In this document: positions 1 to 8,931 of the stretch, piece after piece
Position numbering within the stretch: position 1 is the first letter of the stretch
How the letters are laid out: each line of letters begins with the position of its first letter
Assembly (NCBI GenBank): GCA_946185585.1
Contig: CAMHJP010000003.1
Coordinates: 1-53,496 of the forward strand
Direction: 5' to 3'
DNA from: an uncultured Caryophanales bacterium
GTDB lineage: Bacteria > Bacillota_I > Bacilli_A > RFN20 > CAG-826
Length of the DNA stretch: 53,496 nucleotides
Notes under the pieces: generated by a model
Databases searched by the model: none
The model's input: the letters and a program-made list of their open reading frames with translations, nothing else
Told to the model about the DNA's origin: nothing
Program-made: the position numbers and the translations under genes

Positions 1-2
1 GA

Positions 3-131
3 AAAAATAAACGCGATAAAATCCTCAATAGTGTTTATAAAGCTGTCGGTTTATCTACCGACGGACAAGGAATTGCCTTCTCTTTGCCAGTTAGCGATGT
101 TGCCGGATTAAAATTCGATTCGGATCAATAG
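3..131 (+). CDS. C-terminal fragment of a possible P-II-like nitrogen-regulator family protein (5' end outside window)
   Basis: Open frame from the window edge: KNKRDKILNSVYKAVGLSTDGQGIAFSLPVSDVAGLKFDSDQ*. The GQGIAFSLPVSDVAGL tail resembles P-II-like proteins (by eye only). Confidence 0.45.
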   Translation, partial: KNKRDKILNSVYKAVGLSTDGQGIAFSLPVSDVAGLKFDSDQ

Positions 132-148
132 ACTTTAGAGTATTAGAT

Positions 149-200
149 ACGCGCCCGCAATTAATTACATTTATTAATTATGTTGTTGGCGCGTTTTTTT
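149..200. terminator. Terminator between convergent genes
   Basis: ACGCGCC(149-155)...GGCGCGT(188-194) stem followed by a T-run. Confidence 0.7.
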
Positions 201-1500
201 AAACAAATAATTGAAGCATTAGTAACGCGACCGTAATCGTTGGGATCGAAACAATTGAACCGTATTTAATAAAATCTAGGAAGCTAAAGCGGATGTTTTG
301 TTTATTGACTAATGAAGTAAACATAATGCCTGCTAGAGCACCGATAGGCGTTAAAAACGCGCCGATATTGCTTCCGATAATCGAAGCATAAGTTGCTTGA
401 TAAAACATTGATCCAGATAAGCTAGATGAGACCCCAGAATAAAGAATACTCATCGGAATATTGTTGATTAAGTTACAAACAAGAAAAGATGAATATCCAT
501 ACGTATAAATGACGTGTGAATCTCCGAGTAATTTTGAAATTTCACCAGTAATTCCTTGATAATTTAAAGAAACAACAATCACAAACATTGATAAGAAAAA
601 CGGAATTAATTCATAAGGAAGTCTTTTATAAGAATTTCCCATAATTGTTAGTTTTTCTCTTGTAGCTAAAAGATAAATTAAAGTAAATAAACTTAAGAAA
701 CATGCACAACCTAAAGAGATCATCCACATCTCTAATGGTAGGTAGTGGACAATAATCAGAAATACTAAACAAACTAGTAATGTGGAAACGCCCACACTAA
801 GGAGAAGTTTGTTTGGAACTTCTACTTCTTCGTCTTCAACATGAAATGGCTCTTTTAGGGAGTTTCTAAATAGAAGGAAGAGAATTCCAAGTTCAACTAA
901 TCCAGCTACTATGGTTGGAATCGCCATAACTTTAAAATATTCGACAAAATTAATGTTTGCGGCGGTGGCAAGATAAATGTTTGTAGGGTTACCAATCAAA
1001 AACATAAGTGACCATGTATTTGCAGCAAAGAATTCGGCGATTAAATATGGAGTTGCTTTGATATTTGCTCGTTTAGCAAAGAAACAAATAAACGGAGTTA
1101 ATGTGAGAATCACAATATCGTTTGATGTAAATACGGTTAAAACACTTGTTAACGCATATAAAGCAAAGAAGAGCGTGTATTGGTTTGTTTTTGCTCGTTT
1201 AGTTGCTAGTTGAGCTAGATATTTAAATAATCCAAATTCATCTAGGAGAATCGAGATAATTGTCATTGAGAAAAACAAGACCAGAATCTTTAATGGATTA
1301 ATTGATGTATTTGATGTTAGTTGGTTCCAGACATCGCTGATTGGTGCTAATCCAATTGAGATTAAAAGGATTGCTCCAACTAACGCAACTACCCAATAGG
1401 TTGAAATAGAAAACTTACCAATCTTAATCTTTGGAAGTAAGAGAATTGATAAGGTCACTAAGACAAACGTTACTAAACAAATAACTAATGTTGGAATCAT
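199..1500 (-). CDS. ArsB/NhaD-type anion permease (SLC13-like membrane transporter)
   Basis: Long polytopic ORF with motifs typical of the ArsB/CitM superfamily (e.g. TSNDIVILTLTPFICFF, GNPTNIYLA). ATG at 1500; the track start at 1506 is TTG. Confidence 0.8.
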   Translation of the reverse strand: MIPTLVICLVTFVLVTLSILLLPKIKIGKFSISTYWVVALVGAILLISIGLAPISDVWNQLTSNTSINPLKILVLFFSMTIISILLDEFGLFKYLAQLATKRAKTNQYTLFFALYALTSVLTVFTSNDIVILTLTPFICFFAKRANIKATPYLIAEFFAANTWSLMFLIGNPTNIYLATAANINFVEYFKVMAIPTIVAGLVELGILFLLFRNSLKEPFHVEDEEVEVPNKLLLSVGVSTLLVCLVFLIIVHYLPLEMWMISLGCACFLSLFTLIYLLATREKLTIMGNSYKRLPYELIPFFLSMFVIVVSLNYQGITGEISKLLGDSHVIYTYGYSSFLVCNLINNIPMSILYSGVSSSLSGSMFYQATYASIIGSNIGAFLTPIGALAGIMFTSLVNKQNIRFSFLDFIKYGSIVSIPTITVALLMLQLFV

Positions 1501-1577
1501 ACACAAAGTGTATTATCTACCTCTAAATTGAAAAGTGTTAGTAAAATCAATATATTTATCTTAAAGAGGAATAAACA

Positions 1578-2096
1578 ATGGCTAATAAAACAATTCAAAC
1601 AATTCTTTCACGAGTTTCATGTCGTGAATATAGTGAAAAGAAAGTATCGTTAGGAAAAGTAAACCAAATTCTTGAAGCTGGTAAATATGCTCCAAGCGCA
1701 ATGAACCGTCAAATTGGAAATATTACTTGCGTACGTACAAAAGCAAAAGTTGAAAGACTAAGAGAATTATTAAAAGAACAATTTGGTCGCGACTGTTTAT
1801 ATGGTGCAAACACAGTCGTTCTTGTTCACGCGCCAAGAGAAGATAAGTTCACTGTTCAAGACTGTTCTTGCGTATTGGAAAACATTTTTGTCGCTGCAAA
1901 CGCTTTAAAAGTTCAATCTTGCTGGATTAATCAATTTGATGAACTGTTCTCAACTCCTAAAGGAATGAAAATGAAAGAACGTTTAGGAATTCCAGCTGAA
2001 AATAAAGTAGTTGGCGCAGCAATTCTTGGTTACGCTAAAGATCCATCAAAACTTGTCGTAAAAGAAAGAAAAGCTGACTATATTTCTATAAAATAA
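1578..2096 (+). CDS. Nitroreductase family protein
   Basis: N-terminal SRVSCREYSEKKV, APSAMNRQ, and C-terminal GYAKDP motif. Confidence 0.9.
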   Translation: MANKTIQTILSRVSCREYSEKKVSLGKVNQILEAGKYAPSAMNRQIGNITCVRTKAKVERLRELLKEQFGRDCLYGANTVVLVHAPREDKFTVQDCSCVLENIFVAANALKVQSCWINQFDELFSTPKGMKMKERLGIPAENKVVGAAILGYAKDPSKLVVKERKADYISIK

Positions 2097-2121
2097 CCAT
2101 CAAAACCTCAATATTTTATAC

Positions 2122-2153
2122 AAAACCCTCACATTTTGTGGAGGTTTTCTTTT
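2122..2153 (+). terminator. Rho-independent terminator
   Basis: AAAACCCTCAC-atttt-GTGGAGGTTTTCTTTT. Confidence 0.8.
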
Positions 2154-2242
2154 ATGAAAGTAAGCACTCTCATAAAGAAATATATAACGGGTTTCAATTT
2201 TATTGATACAATATATAGCCGTGAAAGAAAGAAGGTATTAAT

Positions 2243-3217
2243 ATGCCATTAGTTAACTCTAAAGAACTATTTGAAAAAGCCTATAAAGAAGGTTATGCCA
2301 TTGGTGCTTTTAACTGCAACAACATGGAAATCGTTCAAGCGATCACAGAAGCTGCTAAAGAATGTAACTCTCCAGTTATTCTCCAAGTTTCTGCTGGTGC
2401 AAGAAAATATGCTAAGCCAGTCTACTTAAAGAAAATGGTCGAAGCTGCAGTTGAAGACACAGGTTTACCAATTGTCCTCCACTTAGACCACGGTGCTGAC
2501 TTTGAAATTTGTAAAGACTGTATTGATGGTGGATTCACATCCGTCATGATTGACTGCTCTAGCAAACCATTCGAAGAAAACATCGCTATTACCAGAAAAG
2601 TCGTTGAATATGCTCACGCTCATAAACCATACGTTACAGTTGAAGCTGAACTTGGTACATTAGCTGGTATTGAAGACGAAGTCAAAGTGGAACATGGTGC
2701 TGAAAGTTACACCAACCCAGACCAAGTTGAAGAATTCGTTAAACGCACTGGTGTTGATAGCTTAGCTATTGCTATCGGAACAAGCCACGGTGCTTATAAG
2801 TTCCGTCCAGAACAATGCACACGTGATCCAAAAACAGGTGTCTTACTCCCACCTCCACTCCGTTTCGATATTCTTGAAGAAGTCTCTAAGAGACTCCCGG
2901 GATTCCCAATCGTTTTACACGGTTCATCCTCTGTTAACCAAGAATACGTCAAGATTATTAACGAACACGGTGGTGCATTAAAGGATGCTGTCGGTGTTCC
3001 AGAAGATCAACTTCGCCAAGCTGCTCGTATGGCTGTTTGTAAGATCAATATTGACTCTGACTTACGTCTTGCGATGACTGCTGGAATTCGTGAACACTTC
3101 GAAGCTCATCCAGACCACTTCGATCCACGTCAATACATCGGTGATGGACGTGCTTACGTGAAACAACTCGTTAAACACAAAATTACTGACGTTCTTGGAT
3201 CAAACGATAAGATCTAA
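2243..3217 (+). CDS. fba: Class II fructose-1,6-bisphosphate aldolase
   Basis: GAFNCNNMEIVQAI, LHLDHGADFE, VEAELGTLAGIED, GTSHGAYKF, VLHGSSSV motifs. Confidence 0.95.
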   Translation: MPLVNSKELFEKAYKEGYAIGAFNCNNMEIVQAITEAAKECNSPVILQVSAGARKYAKPVYLKKMVEAAVEDTGLPIVLHLDHGADFEICKDCIDGGFTSVMIDCSSKPFEENIAITRKVVEYAHAHKPYVTVEAELGTLAGIEDEVKVEHGAESYTNPDQVEEFVKRTGVDSLAIAIGTSHGAYKFRPEQCTRDPKTGVLLPPPLRFDILEEVSKRLPGFPIVLHGSSSVNQEYVKIINEHGGALKDAVGVPEDQLRQAARMAVCKINIDSDLRLAMTAGIREHFEAHPDHFDPRQYIGDGRAYVKQLVKHKITDVLGSNDKI

Positions 3218-3235
3218 TTTGAATTTATAAAGTTA

Positions 3236-3257
3236 AACATGCCTAAGCATGTTTTTC
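3236..3257 (+). terminator. Rho-independent terminator
   Basis: AACATGC-ctaa-GCATGTTTTT. Confidence 0.75.
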
Positions 3258-3350
3258 TTTTGCAAATTTTTATGTGAAACAAATTTTATAAAAATGTTTC
3301 ACATATAATCTTCTTAGATTAAAATTAGATTAGCAAAGAGGATTCGTTTT

Positions 3351-4595
3351 ATGCAACAACCACTCGCTGATTTATTAAGACCAAAATCATTTGATGATGT
3401 TTTAGGTCAACAACATTTACTAGGAAAAGGAATGGCTTTTAGAAAGGTTGTTTCCTCTAATCACATACCAAACATGGTTTTCTATGGTCCTCCAGGTGTT
3501 GGAAAGACCACGGTTGCAAACATTATTGCGGAGAAGACAAATATGTCTTTATATAAGCTTAATGGAACAACCGCATCAACAGACGATATTAAGCAGATCA
3601 TTGCGAATATCAATTCAGTTCTCACTCAAAACGGAATCCTTTTATATTTGGATGAAATCCAATATTTAAATAAGAAACAACAACAATCTCTTCTAGAGTT
3701 TGTTGAAAAAGGCGATATTACATTAATCGCTTCGACAACCGAAAATCCATTCTTCTACATCTATCCAGCCTTACTAAGTAGATGCACAGTTTTTGAATTT
3801 AAACCTTTATCAACAAAAGATATTTCTAAAGGTCTACTCAAAGCTGCTGAACAATTTGGATTAGTCTTTGAAGATGACGCTTTAGAATATCTTGCTCTTT
3901 CTGGTAACGGAGATATGCGTAAAGCATTAAATAATTTTGATTTCGTTCGTTACGCAGTGAAGAAAGGTAGTAATAAAATTACTCGCGACATTGTTGATCA
4001 AGTCGCGATTAAAGGAAATATTTCCTATGACCGTAGCGAAGATAAACACTACGATAATCTTTCTGCTTTAATGAAATCTTTACGTGGATCTGATCCAGAT
4101 GCTGCAATCTATTATCTAGCAAAGATGCTTGAAGCAGGTGATATTATCGCCGCTTCAAGAAGACTACTTTGTAGTGCGAACGAAGATGTTGGTCTAGCCT
4201 ATCCACAAATTATTCCAATTGTGAAAGCGGCAGTGGATACTGCTCTTCAACTTGGTATGCCAGAAGCATATCTACCTTTAGCAAATGCAGCTGTTTTAAT
4301 TGCAACTGCACCAAAATCAAATTCTGCTCCAATGGCGTATTGGAAAGCCCAAGCCGATATTGCTAAAGGAAAAGGTGTTGGAGTTCCTCGTGCCTTACAA
4401 AACACCCATTATGATGGTGCTGATGCCAAAGTAAAGGGACAACACTATAAATATCCTCATGACTATAAACATCATTGGGTGAAGCAACAATATCTTCCAG
4501 ATGATTTAAAGAATGAAACTTATTACCAATATGGTGATAATAAATATGAACAAGCCATTAAAGAATACTGGGAAAAGATTAAACACAATGACTAA
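3351..4595 (+). CDS. rarA: Replication-associated recombination protein A (AAA+ ATPase RarA/MgsA)
   Basis: PLADLLRPKSFDDVLGQQHLLG, Walker A GPPGVGKTT, C-terminal MgsA-like region. Confidence 0.93.
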   Translation: MQQPLADLLRPKSFDDVLGQQHLLGKGMAFRKVVSSNHIPNMVFYGPPGVGKTTVANIIAEKTNMSLYKLNGTTASTDDIKQIIANINSVLTQNGILLYLDEIQYLNKKQQQSLLEFVEKGDITLIASTTENPFFYIYPALLSRCTVFEFKPLSTKDISKGLLKAAEQFGLVFEDDALEYLALSGNGDMRKALNNFDFVRYAVKKGSNKITRDIVDQVAIKGNISYDRSEDKHYDNLSALMKSLRGSDPDAAIYYLAKMLEAGDIIAASRRLLCSANEDVGLAYPQIIPIVKAAVDTALQLGMPEAYLPLANAAVLIATAPKSNSAPMAYWKAQADIAKGKGVGVPRALQNTHYDGADAKVKGQHYKYPHDYKHHWVKQQYLPDDLKNETYYQYGDNKYEQAIKEYWEKIKHND

Positions 4596-5520
4596 GCAGA
4601 AAATTATTTTAGATTGTGATCCTGGACACGATGACGCGATTGCCATCATGCTTGCTGGTTCTGCTCCTAGTTTAGAAATCTTAGGAATAACTGTTGAAGC
4701 AGGAAACCAGACATTAGAGAAGACAGGGAACAACACATTGAATATAGTTCAATATTTGGGTCTCGATGTTCCTGTTGCTTTAGGTTCTGGAAAACCACTA
4801 AAACGAAGCCCAATGACCTGTGCCGAAATTCATGGCGAAACAGGTTTAGATGGTTTTCCATTTTCCCCATTAAAAATCAAATATCACCAGCAAAACGCGG
4901 TTGAATTAATGAAATCTTTGTTAGATAAAAACGAAGATGTGATATTAGTTCCAACTGGTCCATTAACCAATATTGCTGAACTTTTAATCAAGCATCCAGA
5001 AGTGAAAAAATATATCAAATCAATTGTCCTCATGGGTGGATCAATTGGATTTGGTAATGTATCTCCTGCCGCAGAGTTTAATATTCTTTGTGACCCAGAA
5101 GCTGCAGATATTGTTTTTAATTCTGGATTAGATGTTTATATGCTTGGGCTTGATGTTACAAGAAAAGCTCTTGTCCTTCCTGATGTGATGGAAAGAATGT
5201 CAAAGATTGATAACAAAGCGGGTAGGCTCTTTATTGATTTAATGAAAGTTTTTAATGAGAACCAACTCAAAATCTTTGGCCATAGTGGAGCGCCTCTTCA
5301 TGATCCAGCAACAATCATTTCATTATTAAATCCAAATGTTTTCACTTTTAAGAAGATGAATGTTGTGATTGATGTCACTGGTGGTCCATCTTATGGAAGA
5401 ACAAACTGTGACCAATATGATTATTTACATCAACCACATAATGCTTATGTTGCAATTGACATAAATGTCAAAGAATACTGGAACGAAGTTGAGAAAGGTC
5501 TAAAACGTTACTCAAAATGA
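4588..5520 (+). CDS. Inosine-uridine preferring nucleoside hydrolase family protein
   Basis: ILDCDPGHDDAIAIMLA signature; true start ATG 4588 overlaps the rarA stop. The ORF-track extension to 4513 lies within rarA. Confidence 0.92.
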   Translation: MTKQKIILDCDPGHDDAIAIMLAGSAPSLEILGITVEAGNQTLEKTGNNTLNIVQYLGLDVPVALGSGKPLKRSPMTCAEIHGETGLDGFPFSPLKIKYHQQNAVELMKSLLDKNEDVILVPTGPLTNIAELLIKHPEVKKYIKSIVLMGGSIGFGNVSPAAEFNILCDPEAADIVFNSGLDVYMLGLDVTRKALVLPDVMERMSKIDNKAGRLFIDLMKVFNENQLKIFGHSGAPLHDPATIISLLNPNVFTFKKMNVVIDVTGGPSYGRTNCDQYDYLHQPHNAYVAIDINVKEYWNEVEKGLKRYSK

Positions 5521-6404
5521 ACACTATTTATGTCCTTGGATCATTAAATATGGATCTTGTGATTGAATCCGACAAGATTCCTACAAAAGGCGAAACTGTT
5601 CGTGGTGAAAATTTTTCAACCTGTCCTGGAGGAAAAGGATTAAATCAAGCTATCGCTGCTGCTAAACTTGGTGCCAAAGTAAAAATGCTTGGCGCCATTG
5701 GCTATGACTCGTTCGGTGAGAAAATGTTTAATGCGTTAAAGGAAAACAATGTTGATGTTTCTCATATTAAGATGGTTAAAGGTGTTTCTAGTGGAATCGC
5801 GATGATCCTTTTACACAATAAAGATAATCGAATCATTCTCGACTTGGGAGCCAATTTAAAATTAACAAAAAGTGATGTTGATAGTTTTCTTAAAGGAGCT
5901 AGTGCTGGCGATGTTTTCTTATCTCAATTAGAGAATAGTCTTGAACTTGTCGGTTATGCCCTAGAGGTCGCAAAACGTAAAAAAATGCGTACCGTAATTA
6001 ATCCTGCTCCATGTGATATTGGAATAAAAAAATATGCCAGATTTATCGATGTTATTACTCCAAATAGTGGAGAATTGCGTATGCTTCTAAAATACGGAAA
6101 ATACCAGCAAAAACCGGATAAATTAGGAATTTCCACAATTGTTGAAACTAGAGGAAAGGACGGTTATTGCTGTTATAAAGGAAAAGACACAATTTCTGAA
6201 AAAGCAGTCAAAGTAAAAGTGGTTGATACAACTGGTGCAGGCGATGCATTTAATGGTGCGTTATGCTACCAGCTTGCCCAAGGAAAAGAAATTAATAAGA
6301 CATCATTAAACTTTGCTTGTTTGGCTGCATCAATATCGACAACCAAACACGGAACAAGCGTTTCTTCTCCAACACTGGATGAGATAAGCAAATTCAAAAA
6401 ATAA
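5517..6404 (+). CDS. rbsK: Ribokinase (PfkB family)
   Basis: GSLNMDLVIESDKIPTKGETVRG, PGGKGLNQA, DTTGAGDAFNGAL; ATGA overlap with the preceding gene. Confidence 0.93.
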   Translation: MNTIYVLGSLNMDLVIESDKIPTKGETVRGENFSTCPGGKGLNQAIAAAKLGAKVKMLGAIGYDSFGEKMFNALKENNVDVSHIKMVKGVSSGIAMILLHNKDNRIILDLGANLKLTKSDVDSFLKGASAGDVFLSQLENSLELVGYALEVAKRKKMRTVINPAPCDIGIKKYARFIDVITPNSGELRMLLKYGKYQQKPDKLGISTIVETRGKDGYCCYKGKDTISEKAVKVKVVDTTGAGDAFNGALCYQLAQGKEINKTSLNFACLAASISTTKHGTSVSSPTLDEISKFKK

Positions 6405-6409
6405 AATTC

Positions 6410-6433
6410 AAGCTCTTCACTAAGAAGGGCTTT
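6410..6433 (+). terminator. Rho-independent terminator after rbsK
   Basis: AAGCTCTTC-actaa-GAAGGGCTTTTT. Confidence 0.75.
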
Positions 6434-6639
6434 TTAAATTCCCATTCAATTTAAGGTGAAATTTTTTCTTACAGTGTAAGAAGTTTTCTTTTTTGAAAAA
6501 TTGAGTGCAAATTTTTCTTTTAAAAACGGATTTAGTTAATGAGAGCGAAAAACTCTCAGGCAAAGAAAAGCCTTAAAAACTCGGAACGGGAACTCCTGAC
6601 TACATGCGTCATTCACGCAATAGAAAGGAGGCAACCGAA

Positions 6640-6723
6640 ATGAAAACTAATAAAGAAATCATCTATGGTTTCATGTTGGTAATTGTTGACCTTGTTTATT
6701 TGATATTGGAATTAATCCGATAA
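6640..6723 (+). CDS. 27-aa hydrophobic micro-peptide, candidate type I toxin (module 1)
   Basis: SD AAAGGAGG at 6624-6631; MKTNKEIIYGFMLVIVDLVYLILELIR*. Not in the ORF track because of length. Paralogous layout to 6900-6986. Confidence 0.7.
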   Translation: MKTNKEIIYGFMLVIVDLVYLILELIR

Positions 6724-6724
6724 A

Positions 6725-6783
6725 GAAAAAACGAGTCCTTGACTCATTGACATAAAGTAGTCTTGGAGGATCCCGTTCTTATG
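6725..6783 (-). ncRNA. Candidate antisense (antitoxin) RNA of module 1
   Basis: Minus-strand promoter TTGCAA(6817-6812)-16 nt-TGC-TATAAT(6795-6790); terminator GAGTC-aag-GACTC-g-TTTTTT ending about 6725. RNA overlaps the toxin mRNA 3'UTR. Confidence 0.6.
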
Positions 6784-6789
6784 TTTCTC

Positions 6790-6817
6790 ATTATAGCAAA
6801 GCTAAAAATCTTTGCAA
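6790..6817 (-). promoter_or_regulatory. Antisense promoter, module 1
   Basis: TTGCAA-16-TATAAT with extended -10 TGC. Confidence 0.7.
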
Positions 6818-6899
6818 TACGACAAAGACAAGTCGTTAAAACTCAGAACGAATACTTTCCTAGGGTAATTCAAAAAATTATTTGAAGGGAGGTGATACG

Positions 6900-6986
6900 A
6901 TGAAGCAATTGAAAGATTTAGAGTCACTCTTTATCTTAGTTGTGATCATCTTGTTTCTTCTTTTGCTCCTAAAAGTTGCAAAATAA
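6900..6986 (+). CDS. 28-aa hydrophobic micro-peptide, candidate type I toxin (module 2)
   Basis: SD GGGAGGTG just upstream; MKQLKDLESLFILVVIILFLLLLLKVAK*. Same flanking architecture as module 1. Confidence 0.72.
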   Translation: MKQLKDLESLFILVVIILFLLLLLKVAK

Positions 6987-6987
6987 A

Positions 6988-7041
6988 AAAAACAAATCCC
7001 TAGACTGACACTTTGACCGGTGTTGGAAGGATTCGTTCTTG
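6988..7041 (-). ncRNA. Candidate antisense (antitoxin) RNA of module 2
   Basis: Minus promoter TTGCAA(7075-7070)-16-TATAAT(7053-7048); the RNA ends in a structured segment followed by GTTTTTTTT on the minus strand. Confidence 0.58.
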
Positions 7042-7047
7042 TGTCTC

Positions 7048-7075
7048 ATTATAGCAAAGTTTTGTTACTTTGCAA
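7048..7075 (-). promoter_or_regulatory. Antisense promoter, module 2
   Basis: TTGCAA-16-TATAAT, same spacing and extended -10 as module 1. Confidence 0.68.
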
Positions 7076-7102
7076 CATGCCAAACTTAAAATGTAATCAT
7101 CA

Positions 7103-7130
7103 CCGTAATAACTAAGTTATTATGTTTTTT
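7103..7130 (+). terminator. Terminator downstream of the tandem modules
   Basis: GTAATAAC-taa-GTTATTATG followed by TTTTTT. Confidence 0.6.
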
Positions 7131-7193
7131 CTACTTGCGTATATGTGCATATAATGGTTAAATAATACCCGTTCGCCCAAATAAGGAGAAATT

Positions 7194-8876
7194 ATGATAC
7201 TTAAGAAAATGAATGGCGTTCAATTTAAAGAATTGATCGTCAGTGGAGCTAAAAATCTTAGAGCCCATTATCAAGAAGTAGACAATTTGAATGTCTTCCC
7301 GGTCCCAGATGGTGATACGGGTACAAATATGTGCCGCACAATCGAAGGCGGCGTTAGTAACATCATCAAAGAAGAAAGCAAATCCTTAAGTGATATTGCT
7401 AAAGTTCTTTCTAAAGGAATGTTACTCGGAGCTAGAGGTAACTCTGGTGTTATTCTTTCCCAAATCTATCGTGGTATTTGCCGTTCATTTGAAGGCAAAC
7501 AAGAAGTTGACGCTAAACAATTAGCCGAAGCTTATCGAGTTGGTGTAAAGCAAGCTTATGCTGCTGTTATTACACCGGTCGAAGGAACAATTCTGACCGT
7601 CTTTAGAGAAGCAACAGAATATGCTGCCAAGAAGATGACTAAGGAATCCACGATTAACGAATTCTTTGAACTTCACTTAAAACAAGCTTCTAAGTCATTA
7701 AAAATGACCAAAGAACTTCTTCCAGTATTAAAAGAAGCCGATGTCATTGACTCTGGTGGTGCTGGTTACGTCTATATCGTTAAAGGTATTGTTAAATACT
7801 TAGGCGGAGAAGTTATTGATGCTGAACTAGACTTAGGTAAGAAAGATGAAAAAGGTGAGGAAAAACCAGCGATTGATTTTTCTGCATTCTCTCGTGATGA
7901 TGAATTAACCTTTGGTTACTGCACAGAATTCATCTTACGTTTACAGAGTAAAAAAGTAAACGTTGATGAATTCGATGTTCAAACAATTATTGATATTTTA
8001 AATTCCAAAGAAATCTCTGGTGACTCGATCGTCGCCTTAAAAGACGATGACGTCGTCAAAGTTCACGTTCACACCAAAGATCCAGGTTTAGTTCTTCATC
8101 AGATGCGTCAATTTGGTGAATTCTTAACCACTAAAGTTGAAAACATGTCTCTTCAACATAATGAAAACATGACTGAAGAAGAAAAACTTGCTTCTCAAAA
8201 AAGAGAACACAAGAAATACGCTATTGTTGCTGTTGCTCAGGGCGAAGGAATCTGTTCTCAATTCGAAGCGTTAGGTGTTGATGTCATTGTCAAAGGAAAC
8301 CAAACAATGAACCCATCTACCGAAGACTTCTTAAAAGCATTCAAACAATTAGATGCTGAAAACATTATTGTTTTCCCAAATAACAAAAACATTATTATGG
8401 CTGCTAAACAAGCAGCTGGATTATATAAAGCTGCGAAAGTGAAAGTTGCTGCAAGTAACTTCATCCCACAATGTTACTCAGCTCTAACAATGTTAGATTT
8501 CTCTAGTGATGATCTTGAACTCATCATGGGTAACTTTAACGCTGCTTTAAGAAACGTTGTTTCTGGATCAATTACAACTGCTATTCGTAGCACCAGACTC
8601 AACGGAGTTAACATCCGCAAAGGTGAAAATCTTTGTATTGTTGATGGCAAAGTTGTTGCCTCAACAATTAATAAGTACCATGTTGTTGGTGATCTTTTAA
8701 GAAAGATCCCTGACATCCAAGACAAACAACTTCTCACAGTTTTCTTTGGTAAGGATTGCACTGAAGCCGAACGAAAGAAAAACATGGATTGGGTGAAACA
8801 AAAATACCCACATCTTGAAGTTGGTTGTGTTGATGGTGGACAAGCCGTTTATAAGTTCTTATTAGCTATTGAATAA
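7194..8876 (+). CDS. fakA: DAK2 domain-containing protein, fatty acid kinase catalytic subunit-like (YloV/FakA family)
   Basis: LNVFPVPDGDTGTNMCRTIEGG, GARGNSGVILSQI, DSGGAGYVYI; SD aaggag. Confidence 0.9.
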   Translation: MILKKMNGVQFKELIVSGAKNLRAHYQEVDNLNVFPVPDGDTGTNMCRTIEGGVSNIIKEESKSLSDIAKVLSKGMLLGARGNSGVILSQIYRGICRSFEGKQEVDAKQLAEAYRVGVKQAYAAVITPVEGTILTVFREATEYAAKKMTKESTINEFFELHLKQASKSLKMTKELLPVLKEADVIDSGGAGYVYIVKGIVKYLGGEVIDAELDLGKKDEKGEEKPAIDFSAFSRDDELTFGYCTEFILRLQSKKVNVDEFDVQTIIDILNSKEISGDSIVALKDDDVVKVHVHTKDPGLVLHQMRQFGEFLTTKVENMSLQHNENMTEEEKLASQKREHKKYAIVAVAQGEGICSQFEALGVDVIVKGNQTMNPSTEDFLKAFKQLDAENIIVFPNNKNIIMAAKQAAGLYKAAKVKVAASNFIPQCYSALTMLDFSSDDLELIMGNFNAALRNVVSGSITTAIRSTRLNGVNIRKGENLCIVDGKVVASTINKYHVVGDLLRKIPDIQDKQLLTVFFGKDCTEAERKKNMDWVKQKYPHLEVGCVDGGQAVYKFLLAIE

Positions 8877-8931
8877 AATTGTTCCAATAAAATCAAAAGA
8901 TTTAATTGTATAAAGTCTATAGCGAAAGAAA

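Noticed and set aside
4513-4587. Upstream extension of the nucleoside hydrolase ORF in the track
   Set aside because: Lies inside rarA in another frame; conserved nucleoside hydrolase sequence starts at ATG 4588.
6541-6575. Glycine-riboswitch-like string gagag...actctcaggcaaag
   Set aside because: The central conserved riboswitch segments and the second half of the aptamer are missing. The string is explained by two short hairpins shared structurally with the module 2 leader.
8474-8785. 103-aa minus-strand ORF
   Set aside because: Antisense to the conserved DAK2/FakA-like gene; no supporting signals.
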